A stretch of 64,000 nucleotides of DNA, taken from Siderastrea radians. Taxonomy: Eukaryota > Cnidaria > Anthozoa > Scleractinia > Rhizangiidae. The notes under the pieces were generated by a model that was not told where the DNA came from, did no database searches, and worked only from the letters and a program-made list of their open reading frames with translations. A program made the translations under genes and the position numbers. Each line of letters opens with the position of its first letter. Position 1 is the first letter of the stretch. Location of the stretch: the NCBI GenBank assembly GCA_964017195.1, contig OZ024897.1:5643969-5707968 (forward strand), in the 5' to 3' direction. Shown piece after piece: positions 21,237 to 34,300 of this stretch.

Positions 21237-22340
21237 AAATCACAGTTTCGGAACTTCTAAAAAATTCAACGTGGATCAAGAAGCCGAAATGAAAGTGTTC
21301 TTGTTACAGTCAAAACACCAATTGCCATATTGTACTTTTAGAATCTTTAAGAGTGAGTCAGTTAGAGTGACATAGCAGTTTAGCCAATATGTCATAATTC
21401 ATTTCACGACAATAAGCAAGCACGCGGTCACCTTCTACGAACTGAAGTACAACCAAGATTCTCCGATTTGAGTGTGCTTACTTAAATATGCTGAGCAAAT
21501 ATGAGGCTGTTTTCAGAAAAAATTAACCCTCACTTGATCGAAGTCCTTACTAAAAAATAGGTCCGTACTGCGTACATGTTTCTAGTGCTGAGCTTGATTG
21601 AGCTTTGTGCATTACTGTATTGCTCGGTCACGGTAGCGCATTAATTAGGATTTTGTTGGCATAGACTAGAGGTGTGGAGAAAGGGTCAAAATATCAAGCT
21701 TCAGCAATGTAGCAGAGAAATTCGGGTAGAAATAATCGAACAGTTGCAAGATGATCTAGAAAGGCTATCTGGAGTAGCACAACTTAAGTAAACCATGCGC
21801 TCTGATTAGTTGATTTAGCATGTACTATTTGTCCAGGGTAGACGTTAACGAATACCTTTAATTCATAAGCGCGCGCGAGTTAACAGACATCTCGAGAGCA
21901 CATCGTGTCGACGTTTGTTGACGTAGTTAATGCCTTAATTATCTCAAATTAGACTTGTTCCGTTTGTTCTACGTTGTCATCGGTTGTTTACTTCGGGTTA
22001 CAAGGCACTTACGAGTGATTATCGATTACTATTACCCAGAGAAGAATACCACAAAATACTTCGTGTACGCTGACACGTATGAGAAACCTCAGTGCAACTT
22101 GGTTAGTATGACGTCATAATTTGCCGTATACGAAGCACTTACTGAAAATTTTTAGCGTTATAGCTTTGTGTCTGCGCTTCGCACTAGACACAAAAAGGCT
22201 AATATGCAAGTAATTACAAACGTCATAATCGTTCATTACGAAGCCATGACGACTTTTAATTTACTTTGCGTCTAGCCGTCTAGGTCGGATTACATTTTAT
22301 AACGGAATTCTATTTTAAAAAAATATATTCAAGTTTAATT
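21237..22340. other. no exon recognised; upstream region of the CHCHD2/10 gene
   Basis: There is no coding sequence with family resemblance. The stretch immediately before 22,341 is AT-rich (AAAAAAATATATTC) and would include the 5' UTR of the CHCHD2/10 gene. A promoter element could not be assigned. Confidence 0.4.
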
Positions 22341-24664
22341 ATGCCTCGTGGTGAGAGGCGATCTTCAAAGCGAGCCCCTCCAAAGCCGGCATCTAGCGTG
22401 CCAGCAGCCAATTCTACTTCTAGTGTGGCGCAACCCGCACCGCAACAACCTGGACTGTTTGGGCAAATGGCTTCTACGGCTGCTGGTGTAGCGTAGCAAT
22501 CGGTTCAACTGTGGTGGGTACATCTACTTTACACTAACAAGGGCCTTTTTTACAAGAGCCTGACACTAACGCGCTTAGCGCAAAAAAATATAAATTTTCT
22601 TTGGATCGATCGATCGATATCGGTTCATCGACTTTGCGTCTTAGTAAGCGCGCGCATTGACAGCTACGCGACCAGTCTCGTTCTCAGAGCCTGTGTTCCC
22701 CTTGACCAGCGGTCGGGAAACTCAATGGCTCTGGGCAAATTAAAACCGAAACCAGGAAAACCTGGTTCTAGTTTGATTGTGCGCGTGCGCCGGAGATTGT
22801 GGTGAACGAACAAGTTTTCAACAGCCAATCAAATTCAGACGCCTTTGTGGTCCCGATTCCTAGCGCACACCAGAAGGATCACGGCCTCTAGGGACGAGAT
22901 TGCACAACAAACTGAGTCTTTTTTGCACCAAACGAGCATGCGTAACGCCCGAATCTGACATTCAAAGCTTTCATCCCAACACACCGTTAAGGAAGTATAG
23001 TTGATGCAGTGTCAGTTTTCGCGTTCGTTTTAACGCTATCCGTCAGTTATCTCTTTGAGATTCATGCAATCAAAGTGTGTCGTCACTTAGATTAGGTCGG
23101 GTACGCCTCTCATGAACTTCAGATATCAAGCTGAATATCTTTTTTTTGATAGCCTTTTTTTAAAACGATGATTTAGAAACAACGACACAATTCTTGATGA
23201 GGATTTGATCCCAGCGCTGACACAATGTAAAGATTTCGTCGCTTACGATTAAGATAAAACTATGCAGTGAACATTAAGCCTGAAATCTGAATGAAAATTA
23301 TTCACATATGTAGTAAATGATAAAGATGGTTAATTTCAAGCTCGGTGATAAATAGTGAAGAAATTATTCAACATGACACGAGCGTGGGACAAAGAAAAAA
23401 TCTGAGTCCCCGACGGGAATCGAACCCATGGCCTCCCAGATACCGGTTGGGCGCTCTAACCAACTGAGCTACGAGAGACTCGTTGTGAGCTGGGCCATTT
23501 ACTAGGTTGATATATGACACGCGTCCTGCATACTGCTAGGATCAACAATGTCGAAATCATCAAATGTGTAGTAAATAATAAAGATGGTAAATTTCAAGCT
23601 TGAATAATTTCTTCACTAATCATTTACATGTTACAGTCACTGTTATGTACCATCTTAGTACACAGAGACTTGTTATCCCTCTCTCGTCAAAGTAGGAGCA
23701 ATAAAAGAAAGGCATAAATTCATTCTCCAAGATGTGGAACCCTAATCAATCGTTTTTCAATTAACTCAAATAGATTTAAGAATGTTTTGTAAATAGACTA
23801 ATTTTTAAGTATAATAATATCTAGTTTTCTTAGCACTATGTATTTTTAATAGATTCTTATGTAACTTAAGATATGTACTTTTTATCTTGAGGAAAATAAA
23901 GATGATTATTATTATTATGATTATTATTTATGTAATTTCCTTCCAAGTAACACTGTCAACTTGGAAACTTCGGCCCGAGTTTTTCAAGTTTTAGGCCATT
24001 TTCTTTCTACCCAAACATAGCCATACCACTTTTTAACATTTTTTTAGGACTAGTAGAGTACGCTTTAGCAAGGCCAGGCCACTATAGGTGAATTTCAAAT
24101 TCAAAGGCTGATTCTCATCGCCCCGATTGTTTCTATAGCCTCTGACACATGTAAAAAATTTTCTTGCGATCAGGGCGATTACATGCTGCCATTGTGTTGG
24201 ATCTAGGACTAAAATGATTGTTTTTCCGTCGTAGGTATTCGCTCATACCACATGATACCAGGCGATCGGGACGATCATATGAGAACCCCCGATCGTTTCC
24301 AATCGCTTCGATCGTCTCAGTATTTGCAAACGATCGATGCGATAGAAACGATCGGGGCGATCATATAAGAACCAGGCTTTATAGAACACGTTCATCGGAT
24401 TTTCATGTAGCACTAAATCTCAGTGATACTGCTTTAAGGTTGGCATCTATTTGTTCTTAGGGCGATGCAATGAGTAGCGCTCTGCTTGGAGGCAAGGGTG
24501 GCGAATCAACCAAGCACCAACATTATGATGTACAGCAGCAGGGTCCGTGTCAGTATGAACTACAGCAGTTTGTGGAGTGTGCGCAGAGTCAGGGGGACGT
24601 CACACTGTGCCAGGGATTCAGTGAGGTTCTCAAGCAATGCAAAATTGCAAACAGTGAGTGCTAA
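22341..24664 (+). CDS. CHCHD2: CHCHD2/CHCHD10-type mitochondrial twin CX9C protein, two exons, exon 1 frameshifted
   Basis: Exon 1 is 22,341-22,513 and exon 2 is 24,461-24,664, in phase 0 across a GT..AG intron. Exon 1 begins [14 protein letters not shown], the basic N-terminus typical of CHCHD2/10, and continues to [16 protein letters not shown], the conserved hydrophobic helix. Exon 2 ends with the CHCH domain: [11 protein letters not shown] and [11 protein letters not shown] are both Cys-x9-Cys. Known family members are imported into the mitochondrial intermembrane space and affect cristae and respiration. In exon 1 the five bases GTAGC are doubled at 22,488-22,497, which shifts the frame and brings a TAG into register. 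Without the extra copy, exon 1 would be 168 bases and the helix would align with the family as GVAIGSTV then GDAM. The choice between CHCHD2 and CHCHD10 cannot be made by eye. Other exons are not needed to cover the family's usual length. Confidence 0.85.
22673..22902. mobile_element. MITE with CA(G/A)TCTCGTTC termini in the CHCHD2/10 intron
   Basis: The left end, CAGTCTCGTTCTCAGAGCC, is mirrored by the right end, GGCCTCTAGGGACGAGATTG. The body is about 230 bp with no open frame. A shorter relative with the same CCTCGTTCCCAGGG ends is at 51,545-51,594, and the GTTCCCAGAGCC word recurs near 44,158. Confidence 0.65.
23289..23620. repeat. repeat unit carrying a tRNA-like sequence, with mirrored flanks
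   Basis: TGTAGTAAATGATAAAGATG followed by GT.AATTTCAAGCT occurs at both ends (23,309 and 23,566). GTGAAGAAATTATTCAA near 23,356 recurs inverted near 23,600. The tRNA-like sequence lies between them. This is consistent with a tRNA-derived SINE or a MITE that picked up a tRNA gene, lying inside the CHCHD2/10 intron. Confidence 0.5.
23404..23481 (-). tRNA. tRNA-Thr(GGT)-like sequence, probably a pseudogene or SINE head
   Basis: On minus it has an A box (GTAGCTCAGTTGGTTAGAG), a B box (GGTTCGATTCCCG), a D arm and a T arm (ATGGG / CCCGT). The anticodon-loop CCGGTAT would place GGT at the anticodon. Faults are a mismatch in the anticodon stem, C instead of U at position 33, and a two-base excess in the 5' acceptor strand (GTCTCTCG against CGGGGAC). 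These make a working tRNA doubtful. Confidence 0.55.
24115..24375. repeat. GATCG-rich palindromic block in the CHCHD2/10 intron
   Basis: Two direct copies of a word like CGATCGGG.CGATCATAT.AG sit at about 24,262 and 24,348, with further CGATCG cores between them. The sequence can fold repeatedly on itself. It ends about 85 bp upstream of the exon 2 acceptor. Confidence 0.45.
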
Positions 24665-26780
24665 AATTTGTTGAGAAATTCCCTACTAAGTATGTTGCTA
24701 GCTGCATGGCCTGATCAGTACCTTACGCATGACACGGCCATATCACTCGGGCGGTGTCAGCCATGATCGATGAACAACTGTTTCGGCCTTTTTAGGCCTC
24801 ATCGGCATAACATAGCCGTCGGGCAGCGTATTCTACCCTTAACTGCCGAGGTGGATGCTAAAAACACTTGAAGCGCCAACTTCTCACAACACATGTGGGA
24901 GCTGTTGGTCGGGAACAGCACGGCAGTTCTTCCACGACTTGCGCTGGGAAAATTAATTTATGGCTTAAATTATATAATTTATACCATTAATAAATTCTCA
25001 TAATTATCAGTAAAAGAACTGTTTTGGAATCAGTGAACAATAACGGAAACTAGTTAAGAGAAATGAGTATTTTATCTCCAGAGGTTGGTAGAAAAAATGT
25101 AAATTGGTTTTCACAATAAGCACGTGATTATTATCCGAAACACTATCTTGGATAACAATCTGATCGTTCTACCCTTGCATGGAAGTAAGAGAGAACTTTC
25201 AATTGTTATTGAGTAAATATTAAACCTACTGTACTAAGTTGTACTTCTTGAAGCTTCTCTTTGTGCTGCCAGAACTTCATGCTAACATTCTATATAAAAC
25301 CCGATAAATCAGAAGGTAGATATTCGGAATTAACTAGGACCCAGAGTTGTAACATTGTTTTATTCAAATTCTTTTTTGTTGTTGTTTTTAGATCTGTCCT
25401 AAAAACTGTGTCCAAGAAAACCTCGACAGCTCCTAGAAAGCGACAATGTTTGGAATCATTGTGTTGCCTGCCGTGAAATAGCCACGATTGTTCTTGTAAC
25501 AAAACAATAGTCGACGACAAATATTACTGAATATGTTCTTGTACATGTTTGTGTTCTTTTTTGAAAGGTTTAAAAATTAAAGAAAAACAGGGTTGGCTTT
25601 CCTTTTGCGGTTAGTTTGCTCATCCCATCACGATATATAGCTCAAAAGGAAGCACGCTCCAAAGAACAAAAACGTCGTTTTTATGCTCAAAATACTGATT
25701 ATTTTATTTTCACTTTCTCGACAGCTTTAGCGTGCTTAGACAGACTGTTATCACTTCTGTAAAAATGTAAACTTAAAAAGATCGCCACAAGGCTACAAAA
25801 TAAAGCATTGTTTTAAGAATGTGTCAATGTTCAACCTAAACAATCGAAAATAGGATTAGTCTAAAAAACAAATATGCATTGTTCATATTTTATTCATGCG
25901 TACGTAACAAATTCAAAGCAGAGAAAAGGAATGATTGTCTTTTTTTGTAGAGAATGATGCTATCAACGCAGGACTTATAAGGAAATAATCTTGTATTTTG
26001 AGTTTCTGGGGATTCTATATCTGTATTACGCTGGTAAAACTTCCTCATTCAACTCAGCAGAAACACTCTTCTCGAAAAGTCTTCTCGATAAAGGGAGATA
26101 AACTGTAGGTCCTGTCTCCTGTATTCTCAGTCCCATAGCAGGGAACTTTAAAGACCCACACACTATTCGCAGAGTAGGGCACGAAGCTCCCGGTGTTGTA
26201 GTTTGGCCTTTGTGTGTAGTAAAAATACAGTATGTGTACAGAACATTTGAGCATATGCATATGAAAAATGCGCTATATAAATGCATTATCTTGATCATTT
26301 TAATGGGCGTTAAAACGCCCATTAATAGGACAGCCTTGGGGCCGCTTAAATAAGCATCTGATGTGCAAAAAACGTAACTTAATTAGAGACAAAGGAATCA
26401 TGTCAAGACCGTGTAAAATAAACCTGTGTTTGAATGTGTTTATAAGTCCTCAACCTCTACTTTGGACGCTAATTTGACATCAGCTTCTCGATTCGATAAC
26501 TAGGGCGCCATAATGGTGGCAGATTAATATGAAAAAAAATAGATGTACTCTCATCGGTCTCTCCAAAAGGTGATGAATAAGGGATTTATTTACAGAATTA
26601 CACTGACAATAGTTTCAGGACTTCGCAAACTGGCCGCTTTGGGGTTTGACTTTGCCCCTGAACTCACTCTTCTGCGCACCCTTTCTAGGGGTTGAACCCA
26701 GGCGCGCGGGTTTGACTGTCTTTTGTACGTCAGACCAATTTTACCCCCCCCCCCCCCAGGGGGGGCGGTTAAATGCAGTA
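24665..26780. other. intergenic; retroelement-like tail and a short palindrome
   Basis: An AATAAA near 24,986 may be the CHCHD2/10 poly(A) signal. At about 26,040-26,300 a stretch ending GAAAAATGCGCTATATAAAT resembles the common 3' tail of vertebrate and invertebrate SINE/LINE elements (recollection). AATGGGCGTT folds on AACGCCCATT at 26,301-26,325. No exon of the downstream LRRC74-like gene was found here, although its 5' exons must lie upstream. Confidence 0.4.
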
Positions 26781-26941
26781 CAGTTGAATCCCGATAACTC
26801 AAACCTTCAAGGTTCGAGATGTCGGGAGTTCGAGTTATCGAGGGTAAAATTAGTAAGAAAATGACCTGAAGGGGAATCGAAAAATGTTTGAGTTCGCGGG
26901 AGTTCGAGTTACTGACGGTTCGAGTTATCGGGATTCAACTG
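26781..26941. mobile_element. 161-bp pogo/Tigger-type MITE
   Basis: Termini CAGTTGAATCCCGATAACTC and its reverse complement GAGTTATCGGGATTCAACTG are flanked on both sides by TA (26,779-26,780 and 26,942-26,943), the expected target duplication for Tc1/mariner-pogo elements. The interior repeats GTTCGAG.T words. It has no coding capacity. Confidence 0.85.
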
Positions 26942-27845
26942 TATAAAATGGACCAGTCTGACCAGTGAGTTTTTCTTAACTGTCAGAAAGCTGAATGGCG
27001 TTTAAATTCAAAATTAACAAAAATGCGACCAAACGATAAAAAATACAACCAACTTTAATAAAAACAAAATCACAGACTTCCAGTTTGTTTAACAGACTGG
27101 TTAATAAACACATTATTATTGATGACATAAAGGTTTATTTTCAAACGAGAAAAGCGAACAGTTCAAATGACTACCGGTCATTTTTATTTTTTCTTCGTTT
27201 TTTCTTCGGCTTTGGTCGCCAGATCGGTTTTTTTGTAGCAGGGGGTAAATTGGCCGCAGCTATCCTGTCTTTGTGAGCTTGCCTGCAAGAACAAAAACAG
27301 TAAATAAGTTAGTTTTGACAACGTGGCTAAATTACTTCACTAAAATACGTTCACTTTTAATGAAAGCTGTAAATATTAATTTAACGATATGGTTTTCGAG
27401 TAGTATAAATTTAAGTGTTTACTGTGGTGTTTAATTTTCCAAACTAATTCACTGCCCGAAAGAACTCACACAACCTGTTCTGACCAATCGGAGCGACATA
27501 TTCAGACTTGACCCCATTCTCCAACCTCGAGTCTTTGTTCCTTACTATGCAGGTTTGACCGCTGGTTAAAGGGAAGAGCCTGGGTACGAGGATGGCTTGA
27601 CCCACGGTCTAGCCAGTACATTACGCAGGCACACAGCCATATCACCCGGGCAGTGGTAACAGGCACGCTTGATTTTAATAACCAATCAGAAATCAAAACT
27701 AAGCCCAGAGTGGTAAATATGAACACTCTCGAAATAAGCAGTGATTGCACGTTTTTTCTTAGACAAATAATTTGTTCCTTGTTATACTCAGTGCAAATCA
27801 AATCATTATCGGCGCACGAGAAATGATCATTCGCAGTGTCATTCG

Positions 27846-27980
27846 CAGTGGCGGATCCAGACCTTCGGATAAGGACTAAGGGGGGGGGGGGGGGCGCTCT
27901 CGAAAATAATTTTTCTCGGACCTTCGGGCATCTATTTGTTCTAAAAATAAGGTGGGGCCCCTCCCCTAGATCCGCCACTG
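27846..27980. mobile_element. 135-bp MITE with CAGTGGCGGATCCAG termini
   Basis: The left end CAGTGGCGGATCCAG and the right end CTAGATCCGCCACTG are inverted repeats. The centre contains facing G and C runs. A second member of the family is at 53,396-53,547. Such ends are typical of hAT-like non-autonomous elements (family recollection). No target duplication is evident here. Confidence 0.75.
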
Positions 27981-28356
27981 GTTCAAGGTCTATAATTTTT
28001 TTAAAGGTCTGCGAAGAGCAATGATGAAAAATAGATAACAAAGTAGAATCTGGAAAAAGGACTATTAAGCAATTAAGTTGATTTTGCAATGCAAGTACAA
28101 AGAAAGGAAAAAGGGAATTTGTAATGTATTAGTAGAGAAAAGGCTGAATCTCAAAAAGTAAAAACAACTCACAACAAATTTGAAAGGCATAAACACTGGT
28201 ATGCAATATGCTGTTTGTACTTGGCTTGTTCTGAAAGAGCATGCCTCTATAGACCCCCAGAAGACTTGCCCCTTATGTACGCCTTTACATAGAATGCAGG
28301 ATCCACCCCTGGAGAGCTATAATTGTTATCAATAATTCCCTTTTTTCATCTACCAG

Positions 28357-31300
28357 GAAATGGTTTTGATGACAAAGCTGTTGAAATTCTAGCAGAAGCC
28401 ATAAAAGTAAGTTGCCAGCCTTCCATTTTTTGTAATCAAAACTTCCAGATTTATTTTAATTGATATTAATTAAATTGAAAAATTCAATAATATGTCAAAT
28501 GCATATAAAGGATGCATTGCTGTATCCCTTTGCACATATTGCAGACCTATGGTACTAAGTAATCCCATACACCTTATTCATAAATGGCGGAACGCGCGGA
28601 AGAGTTTGGGTCGAGTACATGAAAGCAAGGCGAGTGAGGCTTCGGCTTCGAACCAAAACAAAGAAGTAGTATTTGATAATTCTTGAAATATCTCGTCAGT
28701 TAGAAAGTGATTCTTGGGTTTTGATGGCTGCCATTGGAATCCCTGGTTTGACAACTGCATAAAAGGTCGTATGGATGCGAAGTCAACTCAAATCATGGAA
28801 AAATTTCATCGCAAAACCGCATCGATCTTCTTAATCTCTTCAGTGCCTTGTGTACAGTTGTTATCTGTATTACTATAGTATCGTTTTAATGGAAGACTTT
28901 GAGACTATAGCGATTTTGCACGTCTCTGGATATGGAAAGTAAAAAAAAAATCGCCAACATCGTGCAACTAGTGAATACGCAAACAGGTTAAAAATATTTC
29001 AGTTCAGTCTATCGTTTTACGAAACTTTCACCCACTAACCTCGGCATTCGAACACGAGCATTCAAATGTATACACAATTTAAGAATCACAAATGGAACAG
29101 TATATACGGACAAGAAAATCAGCAAGACGATTTGGCATCAAAGAAGTGCTTAAATTCTGAATTCAGCAAATGTATGACTATCGGAATATTTAAAATTGCA
29201 AGAATGTTACCGCTGTAAAATTTATTTAAATTTGAAAAGTTTAAAATTTGAAAGCTCGCTCTTTATACCCTATTTCCACTTTCCTTGGCTTTACTTATTC
29301 TAAAATTTAAGGATTTGTTACAATTAACGTCTATAAAGAATGATCAACCGCCGTGAACAACATTTTAGCTTATTAATTTGTTGGAAGGCAAAATACCCGG
29401 TACTCAAGAAACCTTGTGTCTTTATATAATCGCGATTTTTGCTTACCGTATCGAGAGACGTGTTAATTTTTTTAACAAGCTCCATAGACTTTTCTATATC
29501 GTGTTTCTTTCCTCTGCCTTCCTGCAAGCTTCTAGGGTCTTCCATAAAAAGGAAACTTGAAAGTAGTCTGGATTACAATTGTACAAGAGCAGGCAGTGAA
29601 GAAACTGAGAGGATCGATGCGGTTTTCCGACGAAATTTTTTCCATGATGTATGGTAATATCATAATCTGTAGTTTAAATTGTGACTGTAAAGTTCCAAAA
29701 GTAATGACCCCATATAAAGAGCTGAAGTCCCAATGTTTTAAGTCATTTAAACAAAATTGTGACATACAAACCTATTTTTAAATTTAGAATAAAAACATTA
29801 GAAAAGTATTTCTAAGGAAGAAAAACACATTGAAGAAGTTGTAATAAACAAAAAATAAACACAAATGGTTACCACTTTAAGAAGATTAAGGCAGTTTATG
29901 AGCAACAAACTTGAAAAAATAAATAATTTTCACAAGATGTGCTGTCTTTGACATAGCTTCTTAAACTAAGTACTATGCTAAATAATCCCTGATTGACCCT
30001 GCGACTTGAGTTATCATCTGATGATACTTTTCTTTTGAAAAGCATGATAAAACATCGTTGTATACTGGAAATGAAAGAGTTATTTTTGTTGTCTCTTAAA
30101 TTGCCAGAAACACTGAAGCAATGCTGTAATCTTGTCTTTTTGAGCAACTTTCCTTTTTCCTGTGTTTGTAGAGTAACAACCGAGTAAAGTATTTGTGTCT
30201 GAGTCATAATCAGTTGGGGGAGAAAGGAGGCATGCAACTTGCCCCTGCGATAGGTAAGGATGATTTTCCAGTCCATCCCTTATGGAATCATTTTCGTCCA
30301 CAGAGACGCACAATCCTTCTGGTCTGCGCCAGGTATAGATACCTCTGGTTGATCCCAATTTGTGAGCATGCGCAGAGTACTTGTTTAGTATAGCTCTTCA
30401 GCTAATCACATTTGTCATATTATTTTGACAATGAGACTGTGCATTGCAGACTTCCGGTGCTGGAGCAGGCTAGTGGTCTCAATCCCTGCTGCAGACCAGA
30501 AGGATTGTGGGCTCTGGGGATGAGAAAGTTATGGAATACAAAACCACTTTCCTTATTTGATCTCTCTTCTTACCCATCACTTACTCAGCTTCCAGAGCAT
30601 CTTTTTACCTGTCTAAAGGACTGTTATTTCAATTGCTACTGTAAATATGCTGACTTTAAATTTATGTTCATCAAAAGTTCAAATGGTTCTGTTCGTCCTG
30701 TGAAGAGAGAAATCTTTGGGGCCAGTGTTCTTATTTAGTCCCTATTAAGGGAGATTTTCCGAGATTCAAGTTAAAAAGTTAATACATTGATGGCACGGTG
30801 CTACAGAAAGAATTGAAGTGTTTGGTTCAAATCTTAGACAATTCGCTCTCACTAAGGTGGAATTGAGCAAACTACAAGAGACATCTGTTATTCTCAGGGG
30901 GAAATAAAAGCCTCAAGTGCTGTTAGTGTAGGCAGAAAAAATCCAGTTCTAAATTAGATGTAATGACATACATTCATTTGATTGATCCAAAATATTTCTT
31001 ATTTGTTGTTATTTTTCATCAGCTGCAAATGATACAATAGACCATTTGGATTTAAGTTGGAATCACTTGAGAAATAAAGGGGCATGTGCAGTTGCATTAT
31101 CTTTAAAGGTTTGTTCAAGTGATTATAATATTGCATGCATTAGCAACACAGGTGAAGTTGTTATAAAACTTGTCTCACAGCAAAGTTTACAAGCTTTTTT
31201 ATAGTTTTCCACAAAATATATATAAAGTAGCCTGCGAATACAGCCGCCTCTCATTCGCTCCCGCTAGTAGCGGGAGCGAATGAGAGGCGGCTGTATTCAA

Positions 31301-34300
31301 AGGCTATGTATAAAGCAGAAGTGTTTTCTTAAGTATTACTTCTTTTCCCCTTGTTTGCTGTATGAGAAGTGAAACAAAAATGCCAGAAGAAAAAATGGTC
31401 AAAAAGTGAATGTTGAATGGCCACTTATATACATATACTTTGGTCTTGTTTTGTGTAGGAGAATTTTACTCTGAAGACTCTAAACGTAGCGTGGAATGGA
31501 TTTGGCAATGATGGAGCCCTAGCCATTGGTGAAGCGTTAAAAGTTAACTCTACGTTAAGAGAGCTAGATCTCACGTATGTAATAAATTATTCTTTTGATA
31601 TAACAGGACCCAGGACCTTTCAATGCATAATTGTTTCCTTATGGTGCCCATTTTGAAGTGAATATGTGCACTTTTGTTGTGCGTTTGCAAATGTCATGTT
31701 TGTTCACTTTTAAAATCTAACTTTGCATGATCATATGTGAATATTTTGTCTTCAGAAATAACAGAATAACTGCTGAAGGCGCTGTGTACTTGGCCAAAGG
31801 ATTAATGGTTAACACGTGTCTCCAAGTTTTAAAGGTGAGCAACAAACACAAGTCCCTTTGGATGCTCAGTTCTGTTCCAAAACATTCCGTGCTGCTGACG
31901 TAGCTCTGAAATGACCCTTGTAGTGTTTTTGATTGGTTGTTACCAGCGCGCGAAAATACAAAACAACCAATCAGACTTTACAGATTTTTGTAGATTTGTG
32001 GTCTTGTGTCCACTTTCATTATTTTCACAAATTTATTTCTCGAAATATTGTTTCAGATTGGTAAAAACCCAATGCAAAGCCCAGGAGCGTACGCTATTGT
32101 AAACGCCATGAAAAATAATCCAGAATCAACATTGGTTGAGGTGGAGCTTACGGTAAGATTTTATGATACAGTGAGAATCCCGATTTCTCGAACCTCTAGG
32201 AGAAACGAAAATTGCTTCGAGAAATCGGGGTGGTTTGAGAAATGGGGATTCTACTGTAAAATATAAAGATAAATATCTTTCCCTGAAGAACTGCAAGTTT
32301 TTGTTGTCTGATTTGCTTAGAGGTTGCTATCAGTACCTGACCTTTCCCAGGCTTAGGAGCAGCTGTACACAGGCTATCCCAGGCACACCGCTAGTATTTT
32401 AATATTATTATTTATTTCAGGACATCACTGTGAACAATGATTTCATTGAGCTGTGTAAGGAAGTACAGCAGCTTCGGCCCAATATGAAGATCAGTCATGG
32501 AGGAACAGGCGGTGCCGCCTTCAAACCTAAGCCCCGGCCAACACCCATGAAAATATTAAAGAACTACATAGAGGATAATAAAAGGAGACTGTTGGATTTA
32601 TTTAACACTCTGGATAAAGATAAAAGCATGAATATTACTGTCAAGGAATTTGCGGATGGATTAAAGGTGAGGTCGGAGTGATAACATTCTATTATTTGTT
32701 GACGATGAATATACGTTTCATTTTCATTTTCTCTTAAATTTAAAACTGTGATGTAATTTTCGCGTCTGTCTCAACAGGAAACTGGAATTGGTATGAATTA
32801 TTTTGAGCTTTACAAACTTATAGAAGGCTTAGACAGGAACAAAGATGGCGAAATTAACTACAGGTATTAACCTAAGTCTTAATCGCTGTTTCTAAGGTAG
32901 AAATCAGGTTGATGCAGTTTGTTGTTGATAACGATCGTCCTCATGAAACCAAAAAAATGAAACGTCAATAAAAAGTAGGTGAAAAGTAACAGGGTTGCCA
33001 CAGACCAGGAAATAGTCTGGAAAAAAAGAATTCTTGAAGGTCAAGGAAAAGACAGGGAATTTTATCTTGAGTCAGGGAAAAATAGACAGTCAGGGAAAAT
33101 TGAAATTATAACACCTTTGATTTACTGGCGGGAAGCGGAGGCGAATGCCGCTACTATATCTGACATTTTGTATTGGTCAGGGAAATTTTATTTTAACTCC
33201 TTTCTATCCAACCCAAAAACAGTAAAAATTGATCACTTTTTTCTTGTTTTTTTTACTCAACAAGTATTAGCAATTATGTAGAAAGCTATACCTCATTTGA
33301 AAGGGTAGGAAATAATCTTTCCAAAAAAAATTTTTTTTCCCCAAAGAAACCCATAATATTTTAATTAATGTACATAAATTAGCATAAATTAGGTTAAAAT
33401 GCCCATTAAATTTGGACAAAAATCAACTTATTTCAATATGACATGTGGCTATGAGAAAAAGCAGAGGGAAGAAATATTCCTTGATGTTTTGGCAACATAT
33501 CCTGCAAATCTGACTGAAAAAGAACACACCGAGATTTAAGTGCAATTTTTTAAATGATGACAAACAGAACGCAAATTGCATTCCTTAGGCACCATGGCAA
33601 CTGAATGCAAATTGAAGTATTTTGGCCTCTCGACGCTAAATAATGTTACTGCAATGTTTACAGCGAAAAATATTGAGCTTTGCACTCCCAAATATGAACT
33701 TGACGATGAAATAACTAAGGTTTCGAACGTAATAAGCCGATCTAAATAGTATTTCATCCCGGATTTCATCTCAATTCAAGAACATGTGCTCGCCAACTGC
33801 GTAGGCTTCGTTTATGAAAGTATCGCTCGCTTACCTCGATTCTTCGCTCTTATTTTGGAGCTGACGGTCCAATTCACTTTCTTTATCACTGGACATTCTT
33901 CCATTGCTACTTTCTTCTCCATCCAACAGCTATCGAACTCTCACGGATCGTTAATAGCCACGCTTTAATAACCGTAAGTCAGCCATTTTGCTTTTCTCCG
34001 AATGAATTTCCGAAAAAGGCCGTCATATACGCCACATTCAAGTGTCTTTTCTCAAATTTGGAGGGAAACTGGATCATTTCTTTCCCAGGCTTTATTTCAA
34101 ATTTGAGCGCGAAAGGTAAAGCCGCGAATTTTTGCGAATTTTTTTTCACTTCCCGTCGAATTTGTCGGGTGAGTTGGTGTGTGGATAGAAATGAGTTAAT
34201 CAGGGAAAAGTCAAGGAATTTTGAAAAATGATGTCTGTGGCAACCATGGAGAAGGATGTTTCGTTTTATTCGTTGACAGCAAACCATTTCATGAACCATT

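Noticed and set aside
27168..27530. Possible two-exon minus-strand gene (donor GTGAGT near 27,469, acceptor TTCTTGCAG near 27,284, Lys/Arg-rich terminal exon, AATAAA downstream)
   Set aside because: Splice signals are good, but the coding product is about 50 residues in one frame and basic low-complexity in another, and matches no family I know.
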